Shown here in pieces: positions 29,205 to 38,307 of a stretch of 64,000 nt of DNA; position 1 is the first letter of the stretch; each line of letters opens with the position of its first letter. The DNA is from a virus. The stretch lies in the IMG/VR virus record IMGVR_UViG_3300044621_001461, positions 1 to 64,000 of that record; one strand, 5' to 3'. The notes below the pieces were generated by a model, which had not been told where the DNA came from, searched no databases, and saw nothing but the letters and a program-made list of their open reading frames with translations. Both the position numbers and the translations under genes were made by a program.

Positions 29205-31118
29205 TTACACTACACAATTTACAACTGTTTCTACTTCACCAGTAAACTTCGGATCGCCAAGTAGTGGTCTAAGAATTGCCCCTGTTCCTGTATTGGATGT
29301 AACTTTGAGAGTTGGAAAAGAATCCACAACATTATTTAGAGGTTCAACCTGATAGATACGACCATCAACAATTTGGGAATTGTAAGTGTTGCCAAGGTTA
29401 TCAGTTACAATTGCGTCTTCATATCCACCACCACCATTTTCAACAAAAACATCTAGAACTGAGTATTGCGAAATATCACCAACAGAGTAATTTTCACCCT
29501 CTGATACCATATAAATGGAACTTACTTGACCATTTTTAATTTTTGTCCTGGCTACTGCACCATATCCTTGGTCTGCATCATCTACAATTTCAATGAAAGG
29601 TGGGTATTTATATCCAGAACCAGGGTTTGTAACTTGAACACCAATTACACTTGCTGTAGTGTTTCCTGAAGAATCTGTAGTCACATTACCAAAAATTGGA
29701 ACTGCTGTTGCACCAGAACCCAAACCACCAAAAATATTAATCGTTGGTGGACTTGCAAAGTCTAATGCGTCAGTGAAGCATTCGACAATGTTATTCAAAG
29801 CTTGACCAGATGCTATGTAATTTGTCATTTCTTGAACAATGTCATATGCTGCCTTTGAATCAGAAGCAGGTCCATAACCAAGAACCCAATTATTTACAAG
29901 TCCCCTAAAGTTATCAGTATTTTGATTACAAGCAAATGTAACTCCAAGATCTGTAAGCAATCCTATACCATCTCTCAGCATATTTCCAACATTAAAGTCG
30001 GAGAAGAATTGTAATAGTTTTTGAACTCCTTCTAGAGGTCCCTCAACAAATACCTCAATTGTATCGATGATTGTGTTTAATAGAGAACCAGTAAATTGTT
30101 CTGCTGCACAAGTCACAAATCGATCAACATTCGATACAACAGAGTTCAAAATGTCAGCAACAGCAGACTTTAAGTTATCAATCACTGAACCAGCAATACA
30201 ACTAAACGCTTCTTCAAGTTTCTTTACTGGAATCACCATTGCTTGCTGTGCCGCAACTCCAGCAAGGTGTGCTGCTGCTGGATTACCAGTTGCTGCCAAA
30301 ACCTGAGCATAAACCAATTTGTATAATAAATTCAAACCTTTTTTTAAAATCTCAAGAAGTTTTACAGTCAAAGAATCGAAAAGACCACCAATAAATTCAT
30401 TACAATAAGATACTATCTTATCAACTACCTTATCAATCTCATCTTTAATTTTATCGGCATCACCTTGAAATTTTCCAATTTTTTTCAGAAGATTCCTTAC
30501 TGTTCCTTGAATTTTATCAATCTGTTTATTTCTAACTGTATTTGCTAAATGAACAACATCCCCAATTGCAGAGTTAGTTGGAACAACTTGTTGACCAACT
30601 TGTTGAGATAACTTCTTCGCTTGCTCGTCTGTTAAATCTGCAGGTGAACGTTGAGCATCTGATGTTGGTTGAGATGCTTGACTTGGAGTTGTTTTGTTAT
30701 TCTTTTCAATAAATTCATTAAACCCAGTAAAAGGAACAAATGGCGAAGTATATAGAGTATCTGGTCTTTGAGTCGTATTTGCAAACGCTGCAAGAATAAC
30801 TGGTATCTGGGCATCATCACCATCTAAAAAGAAACCAACAACGACATCACCTGGTTGAAGTTGGACTCCCGTTGTACAGTTTGCAGAACCAGTTCCAGCA
30901 GTGGTGGGAAGAAGTGCCTGTGCCCAGGGTAGATCCTCATTTGAAAGTTCCGCAACACTATAAGGATGGTAACCAAGTATTCTAACCTTATATCGATATG
31001 ACCACCCACCACCTTCAACTTGCTGTTTCCAAGCATCGATGGGGGCAATTTGCCCTATCCACCAACGGAATCCATCTCTACCAATAAAATGACTTTTAAG
31101 TAATGATTGATCTAACAT
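29205..31118 (-). CDS. gp5: gp5-like baseplate hub protein (OB fold, lysozyme domain not visible)
   Basis: 637 aa. Residues 10-125 fit the gp5 N-terminal OB fold: RWWIGQIAP, YRYKVRILGYHPY, LPWAQALLPTTAGTG, LQPGDVVVGFFLDGDDAQIP. The central region is helical (KLSQQVGQQVVP, IKDEIDKVVDKIVSYCNEFI) and the C-terminal 150 residues contain GSGYKYPPFIEIVD-type repeats. T4 gp5 has a lysozyme domain with a Glu-Asp-Thr site here; none is visible. Cell-wall cutting may instead come from 32462..34432. It forms the central hub with gp27 (family knowledge). Confidence 0.7.
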   Translation of the reverse strand: MLDQSLLKSHFIGRDGFRWWIGQIAPIDAWKQQVEGGGWSYRYKVRILGYHPYSVAELSNEDLPWAQALLPTTAGTGSANCTTGVQLQPGDVVVGFFLDGDDAQIPVILAAFANTTQRPDTLYTSPFVPFTGFNEFIEKNNKTTPSQASQPTSDAQRSPADLTDEQAKKLSQQVGQQVVPTNSAIGDVVHLANTVRNKQIDKIQGTVRNLLKKIGKFQGDADKIKDEIDKVVDKIVSYCNEFIGGLFDSLTVKLLEILKKGLNLLYKLVYAQVLAATGNPAAAHLAGVAAQQAMVIPVKKLEEAFSCIAGSVIDNLKSAVADILNSVVSNVDRFVTCAAEQFTGSLLNTIIDTIEVFVEGPLEGVQKLLQFFSDFNVGNMLRDGIGLLTDLGVTFACNQNTDNFRGLVNNWVLGYGPASDSKAAYDIVQEMTNYIASGQALNNIVECFTDALDFASPPTINIFGGLGSGATAVPIFGNVTTDSSGNTTASVIGVQVTNPGSGYKYPPFIEIVDDADQGYGAVARTKIKNGQVSSIYMVSEGENYSVGDISQYSVLDVFVENGGGGYEDAIVTDNLGNTYNSQIVDGRIYQVEPLNNVVDSFPTLKVTSNTGTGAILRPLLGDPKFTGEVETVVNCVV

Positions 31119-32462
31119 TTATGCTGCTTTATTAATTCCGAAAGTATCCCTGACTAATTTCATCGATGTATAAGAACGCTCAACATCAAAATGATGACAC
31201 AATTCCTTTATCATATATAGACCGCTCGTTTCGGTGTCATATTCTGTTGTATCAGATCTAGAAATCTTAGGAAATCTACATTCAATTAAATCACCTGCTC
31301 TCAAATTAGTATTAGATGGAACTGTAATACTAAGAGTTTGTGTAACTAATGTATTGTATCGCATTAAAGATTGTGATTGATATTTCTTTTGGTCTGAGTT
31401 AATTGAAGTTGAAACACCTTTTTCTAAAGTTCCAACGTCATAAATTGCAGTAATAATTCTAGATGGAACATCACCAAGAGTTCTATCAGTTCCATCACCA
31501 AGTGGTGGTAATTTTAAATCTTCACCAAGGTTTTGCGACTTATTAATATAGTCATTTTGTCTAAACAATCCTTCTTCATACTTTGAAAACTTGAAGTCAT
31601 AAGGATTGAAAAACATTCTGTGACTTGCATATGTTCCAAGTCGCAATTTCTCTACTAGATTTTGATTTTTGTCTGTAAGATACTTAAGAATCTTAAAGTC
31701 ATTATTTACTTTCTTACCATCATTATCATAACTTACCATCGTTTGATAATAAGTATAGACTGCTTTCTTTGGATTCTTTTTTGGGTCTAGTAATGAATCA
31801 ATTGCTCTAAATTGAAATCCATCACGAGTTTGATAAAATACAAAACCAGCAGTTGCATCACCTGAAGATTCTGGAACTGCTTTTGATGCCAACCATACTA
31901 AAACAGTAAATGGTTTTCTCATATTGCCAATAAAACCATACTTATTTGATGCCTTATCCAATGTTCCTACATTATTTGCTTTGAGATAATCTGTAAGAAT
32001 CTTATTTACAGATTGATCGATAGATAAACTCGTTGGATATTTTTTTGATACTCTGGATGTTTCATTTGTAATTGCTTCTCTTGAAACTAGATGTAGAGTA
32101 AAAGTTTCTCTAAGTGATTGTGAAATTACATCAGTAATACTTGAAACATAGAGATAATCAGATGGTCTATTTGAGAAATTTAAACCAGGATTGGTTGTCG
32201 AATTACCTGCAATCTTAAGAGATACTCTTTCACCACCTCTTAGTGGTAAACCATTATAGATTGATTGTCTTTCACCATCTGGATTTTTTGCTGATGGAAT
32301 CGTATTACCATCATTTACAACTTGAATTCTTGCAGTAATTGTCGGTGAGAAAATGTCCTCATAATAGTCGATAGAAATCGCACCAGTTTTGATATCAACT
32401 GTTCTTTTACCGTCGTTTGATTGTAATATAAGTTCTTCAAATATAGACCTTTGAATAGACAT
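31119..32462 (-). CDS. gp27: gp27-like baseplate hub structural protein
   Basis: 447 aa, beta-rich. GAISIDYYEDIFSPTITARI near residue 28, PLRGGERVSLKI, YLYVSSITDVISQSLRETFT and SREAITNETSRVSKKYP resemble the hub domains of phage gp27/gpD-type proteins, and the terminal RAGDLIECRFPKI and GLYMIKELCHHFD fit as well. Its place immediately before gp5 in the transcript matches the gp27-gp5 hub pair. Assignment rests on context and pattern. Confidence 0.6.
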   Translation of the reverse strand: MSIQRSIFEELILQSNDGKRTVDIKTGAISIDYYEDIFSPTITARIQVVNDGNTIPSAKNPDGERQSIYNGLPLRGGERVSLKIAGNSTTNPGLNFSNRPSDYLYVSSITDVISQSLRETFTLHLVSREAITNETSRVSKKYPTSLSIDQSVNKILTDYLKANNVGTLDKASNKYGFIGNMRKPFTVLVWLASKAVPESSGDATAGFVFYQTRDGFQFRAIDSLLDPKKNPKKAVYTYYQTMVSYDNDGKKVNNDFKILKYLTDKNQNLVEKLRLGTYASHRMFFNPYDFKFSKYEEGLFRQNDYINKSQNLGEDLKLPPLGDGTDRTLGDVPSRIITAIYDVGTLEKGVSTSINSDQKKYQSQSLMRYNTLVTQTLSITVPSNTNLRAGDLIECRFPKISRSDTTEYDTETSGLYMIKELCHHFDVERSYTSMKLVRDTFGINKAA

Positions 32463-34432
32463 TATAGGTAAGTTAAATCTAAGAGAAGTTTATTCTTCAT
32501 AAAGTTATTTACCAAAGTAAATTCACTCACACCAGAAGAAAGTATATCACCACCACCAGCAGAAAATATCATTGGTGGAGACGATGGTTTTCTATCATCA
32601 ATCACTACAACTTTTCTACCTTTCTGTTCAGTTGTTAAGTTTTCTAGAAGTTTACTAAAAGTTGTAATCGATGCAGAATCAATTTGAATTTCTTCATTAC
32701 CAATTCTAACTGTTGTTGAATCGGATCCTACAAGAGGAGTTAATGGTTGTGGTGGTTGGGTTGGTTTGCCAGAAATTGCAGTAAATTGTGTACCAATCGA
32801 AAGAAATTTCAAGTAAGGTTCTGGATTAATTGGACCACCACCATCAATTCTAACTTCAAAATGAAGATGAATACCACTAGAACGACCTGTGTTTCCAATT
32901 TCACCTATCGTTTCTCCATTATATGGAGCACCATTCTTAACTGATATTTTTGCCAAATGTGCAAAAAAGAATTCAAGATTTCCTGAACGAATAATTACCA
33001 AGTAACCATAACCACCATCATTCCAACCAGAATAAGTAACTTTCCCAGTTTGTCCAAGTGATACATAATAACCTTTTTGACCTGATGTTCCAATATCAAT
33101 ACCTTTGTGCCTTCCACCCCTTGCAAGATATTCCCCTCTTCCACCACTTCTACCAACTCTACGAGTGCCTCCGGATGGTCCAGCAACATTAATTTCATCA
33201 ATTACCGATGTTGGGATTTTTCCAGGAGTTGTTGGTTTGGGTTTTGCTACTGGTGGATTTAATCCAAAATCTGGAACATTAGCAGCACTAGTGCTTTTTC
33301 CTACATAAGAACTACCTCTATTAAAACCAAACGTTTGCCCATTTCTTGTAATATCATTAGTCATATCATTATATTTTCTTTCATGCCCTTGACTTCTGAA
33401 GTCTGGTCTATTACCAATAAACTTTGAAGCACTTTGTTGTATTGATTTATTAGTCAAAGCAGAAGTAACTTTATCTAAACCACTAACACTTGTGCCATTA
33501 CCTGGATATTTTTTAATATGAGCAATTGCAGTTTCTCTATCTACAACTTTATTCCAAGCAGAATATCCACCAAATTTCGTTACTGGTTCATATTGTCCCT
33601 TCGCCAAAATTTCTTGTCTTGCAGTTCTCCCACTATATCCCATTCTATTATAAATTGATTGTGCTACATCAGCAGCACCTTGTGGATTTAAGCTTTCATA
33701 ATGTGAAATTAATGAAAGTATCCAAAAATCTGGTCCACCACCAGTTGGTTGCCCACCAGGAGGAGTAGGTTGTTCGGGTTTTTTATCATAAGCACTTGGT
33801 TTTTGTGAACGAGATCCTATTGGTGGAATATCGAGAAATGGTTTGGTTAAAATTGAAAGAGCTTCCTCTAACTGATTACCCATCGTCATAATGGTTCCAG
33901 AAAGATCATCTAATGAAGATTTCAATCTTCCAGAACTATCAGTGAAATCAAATTGCTTAAGATTTGAAAAAGCAGCATTGAACAAACCACCAATGTCAAA
34001 AATAAAATTTTGAATAGTTGATCCAAATTTAGTCATTACTGATCCAGTTTCTCCAATTCTTCTTATAAGTTGATCACCAATTGCAACCCAGGTTGGTAAA
34101 TTTCTAAGTGCCCATCCAGCAGCAAGGTAACCAAGAAAACCCATAATACGACTTGTAAAACTAGTATTATCGCTTCTTTGTGCAAGTAATGCTGGACCTC
34201 TATACCTGGTAACAACAGTAGGTGCCGAAATTATCTCTTGTGTATTTTTTCTTTTAGTATCTTGAATTCTTCTTTGTTTTAAAATTTTAATACTTGATGA
34301 TATAGTTTTTCTATCTCTGTCTTTTTCAGACAAAATACCAGACATTCCACGTAAAGTTCTTTGAGTTAATCCAGCAGTATATTTTACAACTCCAAGTGTT
34401 TTTGAAATAGGAACTAGTGGATTTATTGCCAT
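32462..34432 (-). CDS. Tail/baseplate protein with two peptidoglycan-hydrolase domains
   Basis: 656 aa. N-terminal 220 residues are a helical structural part with a hydrophobic stretch (IMGFLGYLAAGWALRNLPTW). Near residues 237-295, ESLNPQGAADVAQSIYNRMG and GQYEPVTKF recall SleB/cell-wall hydrolase (Hydrolase_2) motifs. Near residues 440-535 a full M23 (LytM) endopeptidase module is visible: RHKGIDIGT (metal His, Asp), GYGYLVIIRSG, FFFAHLAKI and SSGIHLHFEVR (catalytic HxH). Proline-rich linkers separate them. It probably digests the cell wall at infection, replacing the gp5 lysozyme. Confidence 0.75.
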   Translation of the reverse strand: MAINPLVPISKTLGVVKYTAGLTQRTLRGMSGILSEKDRDRKTISSSIKILKQRRIQDTKRKNTQEIISAPTVVTRYRGPALLAQRSDNTSFTSRIMGFLGYLAAGWALRNLPTWVAIGDQLIRRIGETGSVMTKFGSTIQNFIFDIGGLFNAAFSNLKQFDFTDSSGRLKSSLDDLSGTIMTMGNQLEEALSILTKPFLDIPPIGSRSQKPSAYDKKPEQPTPPGGQPTGGGPDFWILSLISHYESLNPQGAADVAQSIYNRMGYSGRTARQEILAKGQYEPVTKFGGYSAWNKVVDRETAIAHIKKYPGNGTSVSGLDKVTSALTNKSIQQSASKFIGNRPDFRSQGHERKYNDMTNDITRNGQTFGFNRGSSYVGKSTSAANVPDFGLNPPVAKPKPTTPGKIPTSVIDEINVAGPSGGTRRVGRSGGRGEYLARGGRHKGIDIGTSGQKGYYVSLGQTGKVTYSGWNDGGYGYLVIIRSGNLEFFFAHLAKISVKNGAPYNGETIGEIGNTGRSSGIHLHFEVRIDGGGPINPEPYLKFLSIGTQFTAISGKPTQPPQPLTPLVGSDSTTVRIGNEEIQIDSASITTFSKLLENLTTEQKGRKVVVIDDRKPSSPPMIFSAGGGDILSSGVSEFTLVNNFMKNKLLLDLTYL

Positions 34433-34433
34433 C

Positions 34434-35720
34434 TTACATTACCACATTATAATTGAGTTGTGAATATAGAACATAAAAATTATCAGGATTTGCAGAAGAT
34501 ATGAAAGGAATGTCTTCAGGTGAAGTCATTACAGGCGCCTGTTGTTCTTGTTGTCCAGAAACTGTAGACATCATTACAATATCTGGTTTTGGTTCTGGTA
34601 AAGTTAAATCTTTTGCAGGTGTTGGTGGATTATATGGTTGAACTTGAAGTGGAATAGGTTTTGGTTGTGCGGAAACCTCAGGTTTTGAAACATTACTTAT
34701 TGGTGTAGTAACTGGTTTGGTGGATTCGGTAGACCCAGACATCAAAGCACCCATATTATTGATAAAATTCTGGGAACCCTTTGATAACTGTTCAAATGTT
34801 TGCCCTATATTAAAATCAATTTTAGGCATTGCAAAAGTCATTCCACTTTTTTGAGTAGCATCAAAAGCAGATTTAGCGCCAGCAGATCCAAGAAAATAAC
34901 CACCAATACCACCAAAAAGAGACCCAGCAGGTCCAAAAACACTACCAGCAGCGGCACCAGTTAAAGCGCCAGTGGCAGCGCCTCCGACACCGCCAGCAAC
35001 TGCTCTCTCAGGACTTTCTCCAGTAGCAATATCTATGCCAACTGCCGCTGCTGGTCCAGAAATACCTCTTAAAAGTTTTCCAAATGTAGATAGTGCCGCA
35101 CCACTAACTGCTACTGCTGCCCCAGCAGCTTTAGCAGCACCCCCACCTCCTAAACTAAAAACCGACTTAAAAGCATCTGCAATTGCTTTAAAAGGTGAAG
35201 AAGCAAGTTTGAATATAATGTCCGAGACTTTCTTTGTGAGACCGGTAACAGATCTAAAAACAAATCCAAAACCAGAACCAAGAGATGATAATGCTCCAAT
35301 TACTAAACGAAGTGAATTGGCAATTAGAGATTTAGTTCCATTAATAGTTTTACCTAGTACAGAAACACTGGAACGTAACCCTACAATACCAAGTGTTGAA
35401 ATTGTACCAAATAATCCCTTTAATGCTTCACTAATTCCACCAAAAGTATTTGATATTTTATTTTCAACTTTTCTAATTGGAGATGCAATTGATTCCGCAA
35501 CTCTTCTTTCAATTTCAGTTTCCTTACCAACTTTAATTTGTTGTTGGGTTAATGTTCTTTCTTTCTGTTCTTCTTCCCGTAATCTAATTCTTTCAGCAAC
35601 TCTATCATTTTGAAGCAATCTGCCAATATTTGTTAGACCGGCATTCAGTCCAAAAATGTCCGAACGAATACCATCAATTTGACCTTGAATAGAAACTAAA
35701 GGTGAATTGTAGTTATCCAT
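34434..35720 (-). CDS. Tape-measure/gp29-like tail protein
   Basis: 428 aa. Charged N-terminal coiled coil (RIRLREEEQKERTLTQQQIK), then long amphipathic and hydrophobic helices (GISEALKGLFGTISTLGIVG, AAKAAGAAVAVSGAALSTFG) and a glycine-rich glycine-zipper stretch (VAGGVGGAATGALTGAAAGS), with a proline-rich C-terminus. This is the composition of tail tape-measure or hub proteins that insert in the membrane. T4 has gp29 at this place (near gp51, gp26). Overlaps the gp51 gene by 8 bases. Confidence 0.55.
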   Translation of the reverse strand: MDNYNSPLVSIQGQIDGIRSDIFGLNAGLTNIGRLLQNDRVAERIRLREEEQKERTLTQQQIKVGKETEIERRVAESIASPIRKVENKISNTFGGISEALKGLFGTISTLGIVGLRSSVSVLGKTINGTKSLIANSLRLVIGALSSLGSGFGFVFRSVTGLTKKVSDIIFKLASSPFKAIADAFKSVFSLGGGGAAKAAGAAVAVSGAALSTFGKLLRGISGPAAAVGIDIATGESPERAVAGGVGGAATGALTGAAAGSVFGPAGSLFGGIGGYFLGSAGAKSAFDATQKSGMTFAMPKIDFNIGQTFEQLSKGSQNFINNMGALMSGSTESTKPVTTPISNVSKPEVSAQPKPIPLQVQPYNPPTPAKDLTLPEPKPDIVMMSTVSGQQEQQAPVMTSPEDIPFISSANPDNFYVLYSQLNYNVVM

Positions 35721-35886
35721 TGGTGCTTTGCTTCATATTTTCTTCTTCAATGTACTGTTGTAGTAAGGAAACGTAAACTTCTCTCTCCCACGGAATCATA
35801 TTTTCTAGTTCCGTCAAAGAGTATTTATGATGCTGAATGAGAGCAAAGTTGGTCTTATAGTATGACGCAAGATCTTCATGCGCCAT
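35713..35886 (-). CDS. gp51: gp51-like baseplate hub assembly protein
   Basis: 57 aa from the ATG at 35886. YSLTELENMIPWEREVYVSL followed by LQQYIEEEN matches the hallmark of T4 gp51 (ENLLPWERDVYVALL), a catalyst needed for central-hub assembly and absent from the virion. The gene is squeezed between gp26 (2 bases) and the tape-measure gene (8-base overlap). Confidence 0.75.
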   Translation of the reverse strand: MAHEDLASYYKTNFALIQHHKYSLTELENMIPWEREVYVSLLQQYIEEENMKQSTNG

Positions 35887-35888
35887 CG

Positions 35889-36608
35889 CTAGGCGAAAAA
35901 AGATGTTAAACCCTCCAGAACAACTTCATTTTCAACACCAGTATTTGGATTTGTAACTTTAAACTTATGAGAAAGTTTGGGCATAGTCTCAAAGAACTTT
36001 TCAATCTCTTTGAATTGTGAAGAAGTTAGTTGCTCAATAAATGCAGTAAGTTCTTTCTTCGTCACATCAGAAGAAGACCAGGACTCATCTTCACTGTAAA
36101 TCTGCTCAACACAAGAACAAATCATATCAAAAGTATCATCAACACTTACAGATGATTCCAGAGCAAAGTTGGTTTTAATAAACTCTTGCATTGATGGATA
36201 TCTCATACGAAGAGTTAATTTTGCGTCAAGTTTAATATCGCGAGCATGTTCTTCTTTAACAATAACTTTAATGTCGTCCAAATTGATACTTACAGGAACT
36301 TGAGTTACTCCATCATCTGGGCAAGTAATTAGAACTTCAACATCCTCACCAACAGACTTACCACGAATGTTTAGAAAAAGATACTCAATATCAAAAGTAG
36401 ATAATTGATCTACTTTGATACCCTTAGACATAATACAATTTGAAATGACTGTTTTTACCGCCTCTGCAATTTGCTTTGGATCTTCACTTTCCATTGCAAT
36501 TACTAGAATCTTTTCTTCTTTTACAAGAAATGGGCGATACTTAATTGTCTTTTTTATAGAAGGAATTTCCAACTCATACGTTGGTGTAGCGATTGTTGGT
36601 AAAGGCAT
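35889..36608 (-). CDS. gp26: gp26-like baseplate hub protein
   Basis: 239 aa. N-terminus PLPTIATPTYELEIPSIKKT and YRPFLVKEEKILVIAME are diagnostic of the T4-type baseplate (gp26) family; the rest is helical with conserved DIEYLFLNIRGKSVGE. In T4 gp26 helps assemble the hub. A late promoter AATAAATA lies 27 bases upstream, and gp51 follows directly. Confidence 0.8.
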   Translation of the reverse strand: MPLPTIATPTYELEIPSIKKTIKYRPFLVKEEKILVIAMESEDPKQIAEAVKTVISNCIMSKGIKVDQLSTFDIEYLFLNIRGKSVGEDVEVLITCPDDGVTQVPVSINLDDIKVIVKEEHARDIKLDAKLTLRMRYPSMQEFIKTNFALESSVSVDDTFDMICSCVEQIYSEDESWSSSDVTKKELTAFIEQLTSSQFKEIEKFFETMPKLSHKFKVTNPNTGVENEVVLEGLTSFFA

Positions 36609-36634
36609 AATAACCCAAAAAATTCAGTTAAAAG

Positions 36635-36642
36635 TATTTATT
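36635..36642 (-). promoter_or_regulatory. T4-type late promoter AATAAATA
   Basis: AATAAATA on the minus strand at the stop of 36638..37435, 27 bases before gp26; starts the baseplate hub operon. Confidence 0.6.
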
Positions 36643-37435
36643 TCCTTCCGTAAAGGTATTCGTAGAGAGTTTGATTTGATGGTGTGAGTTCTACTCCACC
36701 AGAAGGAAGTGAACCAGGAGATCTTGGAATAAGAATCGGTTTTTCTGGTTGTGGTGGTGGAGGAGATGATTGTGTGACATCATTATTGTTATTATCGCCT
36801 CTAAATTCATTTACACTATTTGACCTACCAGCAATATAGCGATCAAATTTAAAAGTTACACTAACTTTAAGAATTTCTGAGCTTACATATGATACTGAGA
36901 TTGGACTTATATCAGATGGAAATAACCCAATAAATTTATATTCAATTTGCTGATCATAATCCCTATCAAATTTAATAATTCTTGTTGAATCTGTTTTATA
37001 ATTTTCAGGGTACTGCATTCTAACAAAATATCCTTGATTATTTTGATTTACTCTTTGATTATCACCTATTTCATTATTAAAAGAACCACTTGCGATAAAC
37101 TCCATCCACCCTTCAAAGAATTTTACAATCTTGTAGTCACTGTCAACATAAAAATCTAATGCTATCGTGCTGTATACTCGATTAAAAGCAATGTTTTCAT
37201 AAACCCCAGTATAGTTACCATCAATTAATACCGTACTCAAACTTGTTGTTGGTAATGCGGCAGAATAACATAAAAGACCACTATTCTCAGTGACAAATAG
37301 GGGAGATATTCCTTTACGGACCAGATATGTTCTTAAAGGTGTAGGCAACCCACCAAAAATAATCTGATAATGCGAAGTCTGTGCTAGATTTGAAACTATT
37401 GGTTTAAAATCAGATATCCTGCGGGGTTGTACCAC
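36638..37435 (-). CDS. T4 gp19/gp54-type tail-tube-fold baseplate protein
   Basis: 265 aa. SHYQIIFGGLPTPLRTYLVR near residue 21, CYSAALPTTSLST, and ALDFYVDSDYKIVKFFEGWM near residue 91 fit the beta-barrel fold shared by tail-tube and tube-initiator proteins; the C-terminus is a proline-rich tail. Its position among hub genes favours the tube-initiator (gp54) role over tail tube, but I am not certain. Late promoter TATAAATC at 37454. Confidence 0.55.
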   Translation of the reverse strand: MVQPRRISDFKPIVSNLAQTSHYQIIFGGLPTPLRTYLVRKGISPLFVTENSGLLCYSAALPTTSLSTVLIDGNYTGVYENIAFNRVYSTIALDFYVDSDYKIVKFFEGWMEFIASGSFNNEIGDNQRVNQNNQGYFVRMQYPENYKTDSTRIIKFDRDYDQQIEYKFIGLFPSDISPISVSYVSSEILKVSVTFKFDRYIAGRSNSVNEFRGDNNNNDVTQSSPPPPQPEKPILIPRSPGSLPSGGVELTPSNQTLYEYLYGRK

Positions 37436-37453
37436 TCTAAATATCCTATATGA

Positions 37454-37461
37454 GATTTATA
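37454..37461 (-). promoter_or_regulatory. Late-type promoter TATAAATC
   Basis: ACTATAAATCTC on the minus strand, 19 bases before 36638..37435, in the 40-base divergent gap with gp4. Confidence 0.5.
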
Positions 37462-37475
37462 GTATAGTTATTTAG

Positions 37476-37907
37476 ATGTCGTATAAAGGAAAATATAAAC
37501 CATCATTCCCACAAAAATATAAAGGTGATGCAACAAATATCATCTACCGTTCCTTATGGGAACGTAAGTTCTGCGTTTATTGTGACTTAAATGAAAACAT
37601 TATTGAATGGGCATCAGAAGAAAAATGTATTCCATATCGTTCTCCCATAGACGGTAAGATACATCGATATTTTCCAGACTTTCTTATCAAAGTTAAAGAA
37701 TCAAACGGCACAATCAAAAAGTATATGATTGAAATTAAACCAAAAAAGCAGACTTTACCTCCAATCAAACCTCAACGACAAACTAAAAGGTATATCAGTG
37801 AGGTTTATGAGTATGCTAAAAATCAATCAAAGTGGGAAGCAGCAAGAGAATGGTGTGCTGATAGGGGGTATGAGTTTAAAGTTATTACTGAAAAAGAACT
37901 TTTTTAA
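37476..37907 (+). CDS. gp4: gp4 head completion protein
   Basis: 143 aa. YKPSFPQKYKGDATNIIYRS, LWERKFCVYCDLN, YRSPIDGKIHRYFPDFLIK and YMIEIKPKKQT form the TnsA-like PD-(D/E)xK pattern of T4 gp4 (gp50/65): Glu in WERKF, Asp in FPDF and ExK in IEIKPKK. In T4 it completes heads before tail joining. It opens the plus-strand block gp4-hypothetical-gp48-gp53. Confidence 0.85.
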   Translation: MSYKGKYKPSFPQKYKGDATNIIYRSLWERKFCVYCDLNENIIEWASEEKCIPYRSPIDGKIHRYFPDFLIKVKESNGTIKKYMIEIKPKKQTLPPIKPQRQTKRYISEVYEYAKNQSKWEAAREWCADRGYEFKVITEKELF

Positions 37908-37916
37908 TAATAAATA

Positions 37917-38294
37917 ATGCCTAGAAAGTCTCTTAAAGATAGAGGAAAAGTAAATCGTATCGCTCCATTAGTTAAAAAACTAATCGGAACAGAGTCTGCT
38001 GACGATTTAATGCTTGAACTAATGAGCATCTTAACAGAAACAAGAAACCCTCCAGTTGCAGGAAAGTTTTATATTTTTGTATATAATGCTAAAACTCTAG
38101 GTGTAAGGTATGACCAAAACCCACTAGTAGCTGTAACTGATGTTTATAAATGGGGTTTCAAAGGTATTAATTTTCACTGGGGAGAATCTAGACAATATAC
38201 TTGGGATGAGGTTGCTGGTGGTTTATATGAAGTTTATCAACAAGAAATTACAGATTTGAGAAGATTGCCTTTTAGTAATATTAGAACTAAATAA
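37917..38294 (+). CDS. Conserved cyanophage protein between gp4 and gp48
   Basis: 125 aa. Basic N-terminus (MPRKSLKDRGKVNRIAPLVK), then PVAGKFYIFVYNAKTLGVRYD and GFKGINFHWGESRQYTWDEV. Conserved at this place in cyanomyoviruses as I recall; role unknown but its neighbours are structural, so a virion or assembly function is likely. Confidence 0.65.
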   Translation: MPRKSLKDRGKVNRIAPLVKKLIGTESADDLMLELMSILTETRNPPVAGKFYIFVYNAKTLGVRYDQNPLVAVTDVYKWGFKGINFHWGESRQYTWDEVAGGLYEVYQQEITDLRRLPFSNIRTK

Positions 38295-38307
38295 TTAGAA
38301 AACATAA

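Noticed and set aside
34972-35613. 213-codon plus-strand frame
   Set aside because: Antisense to the tape-measure-like gene; Ala/Pro-rich shadow translation without a start signal.
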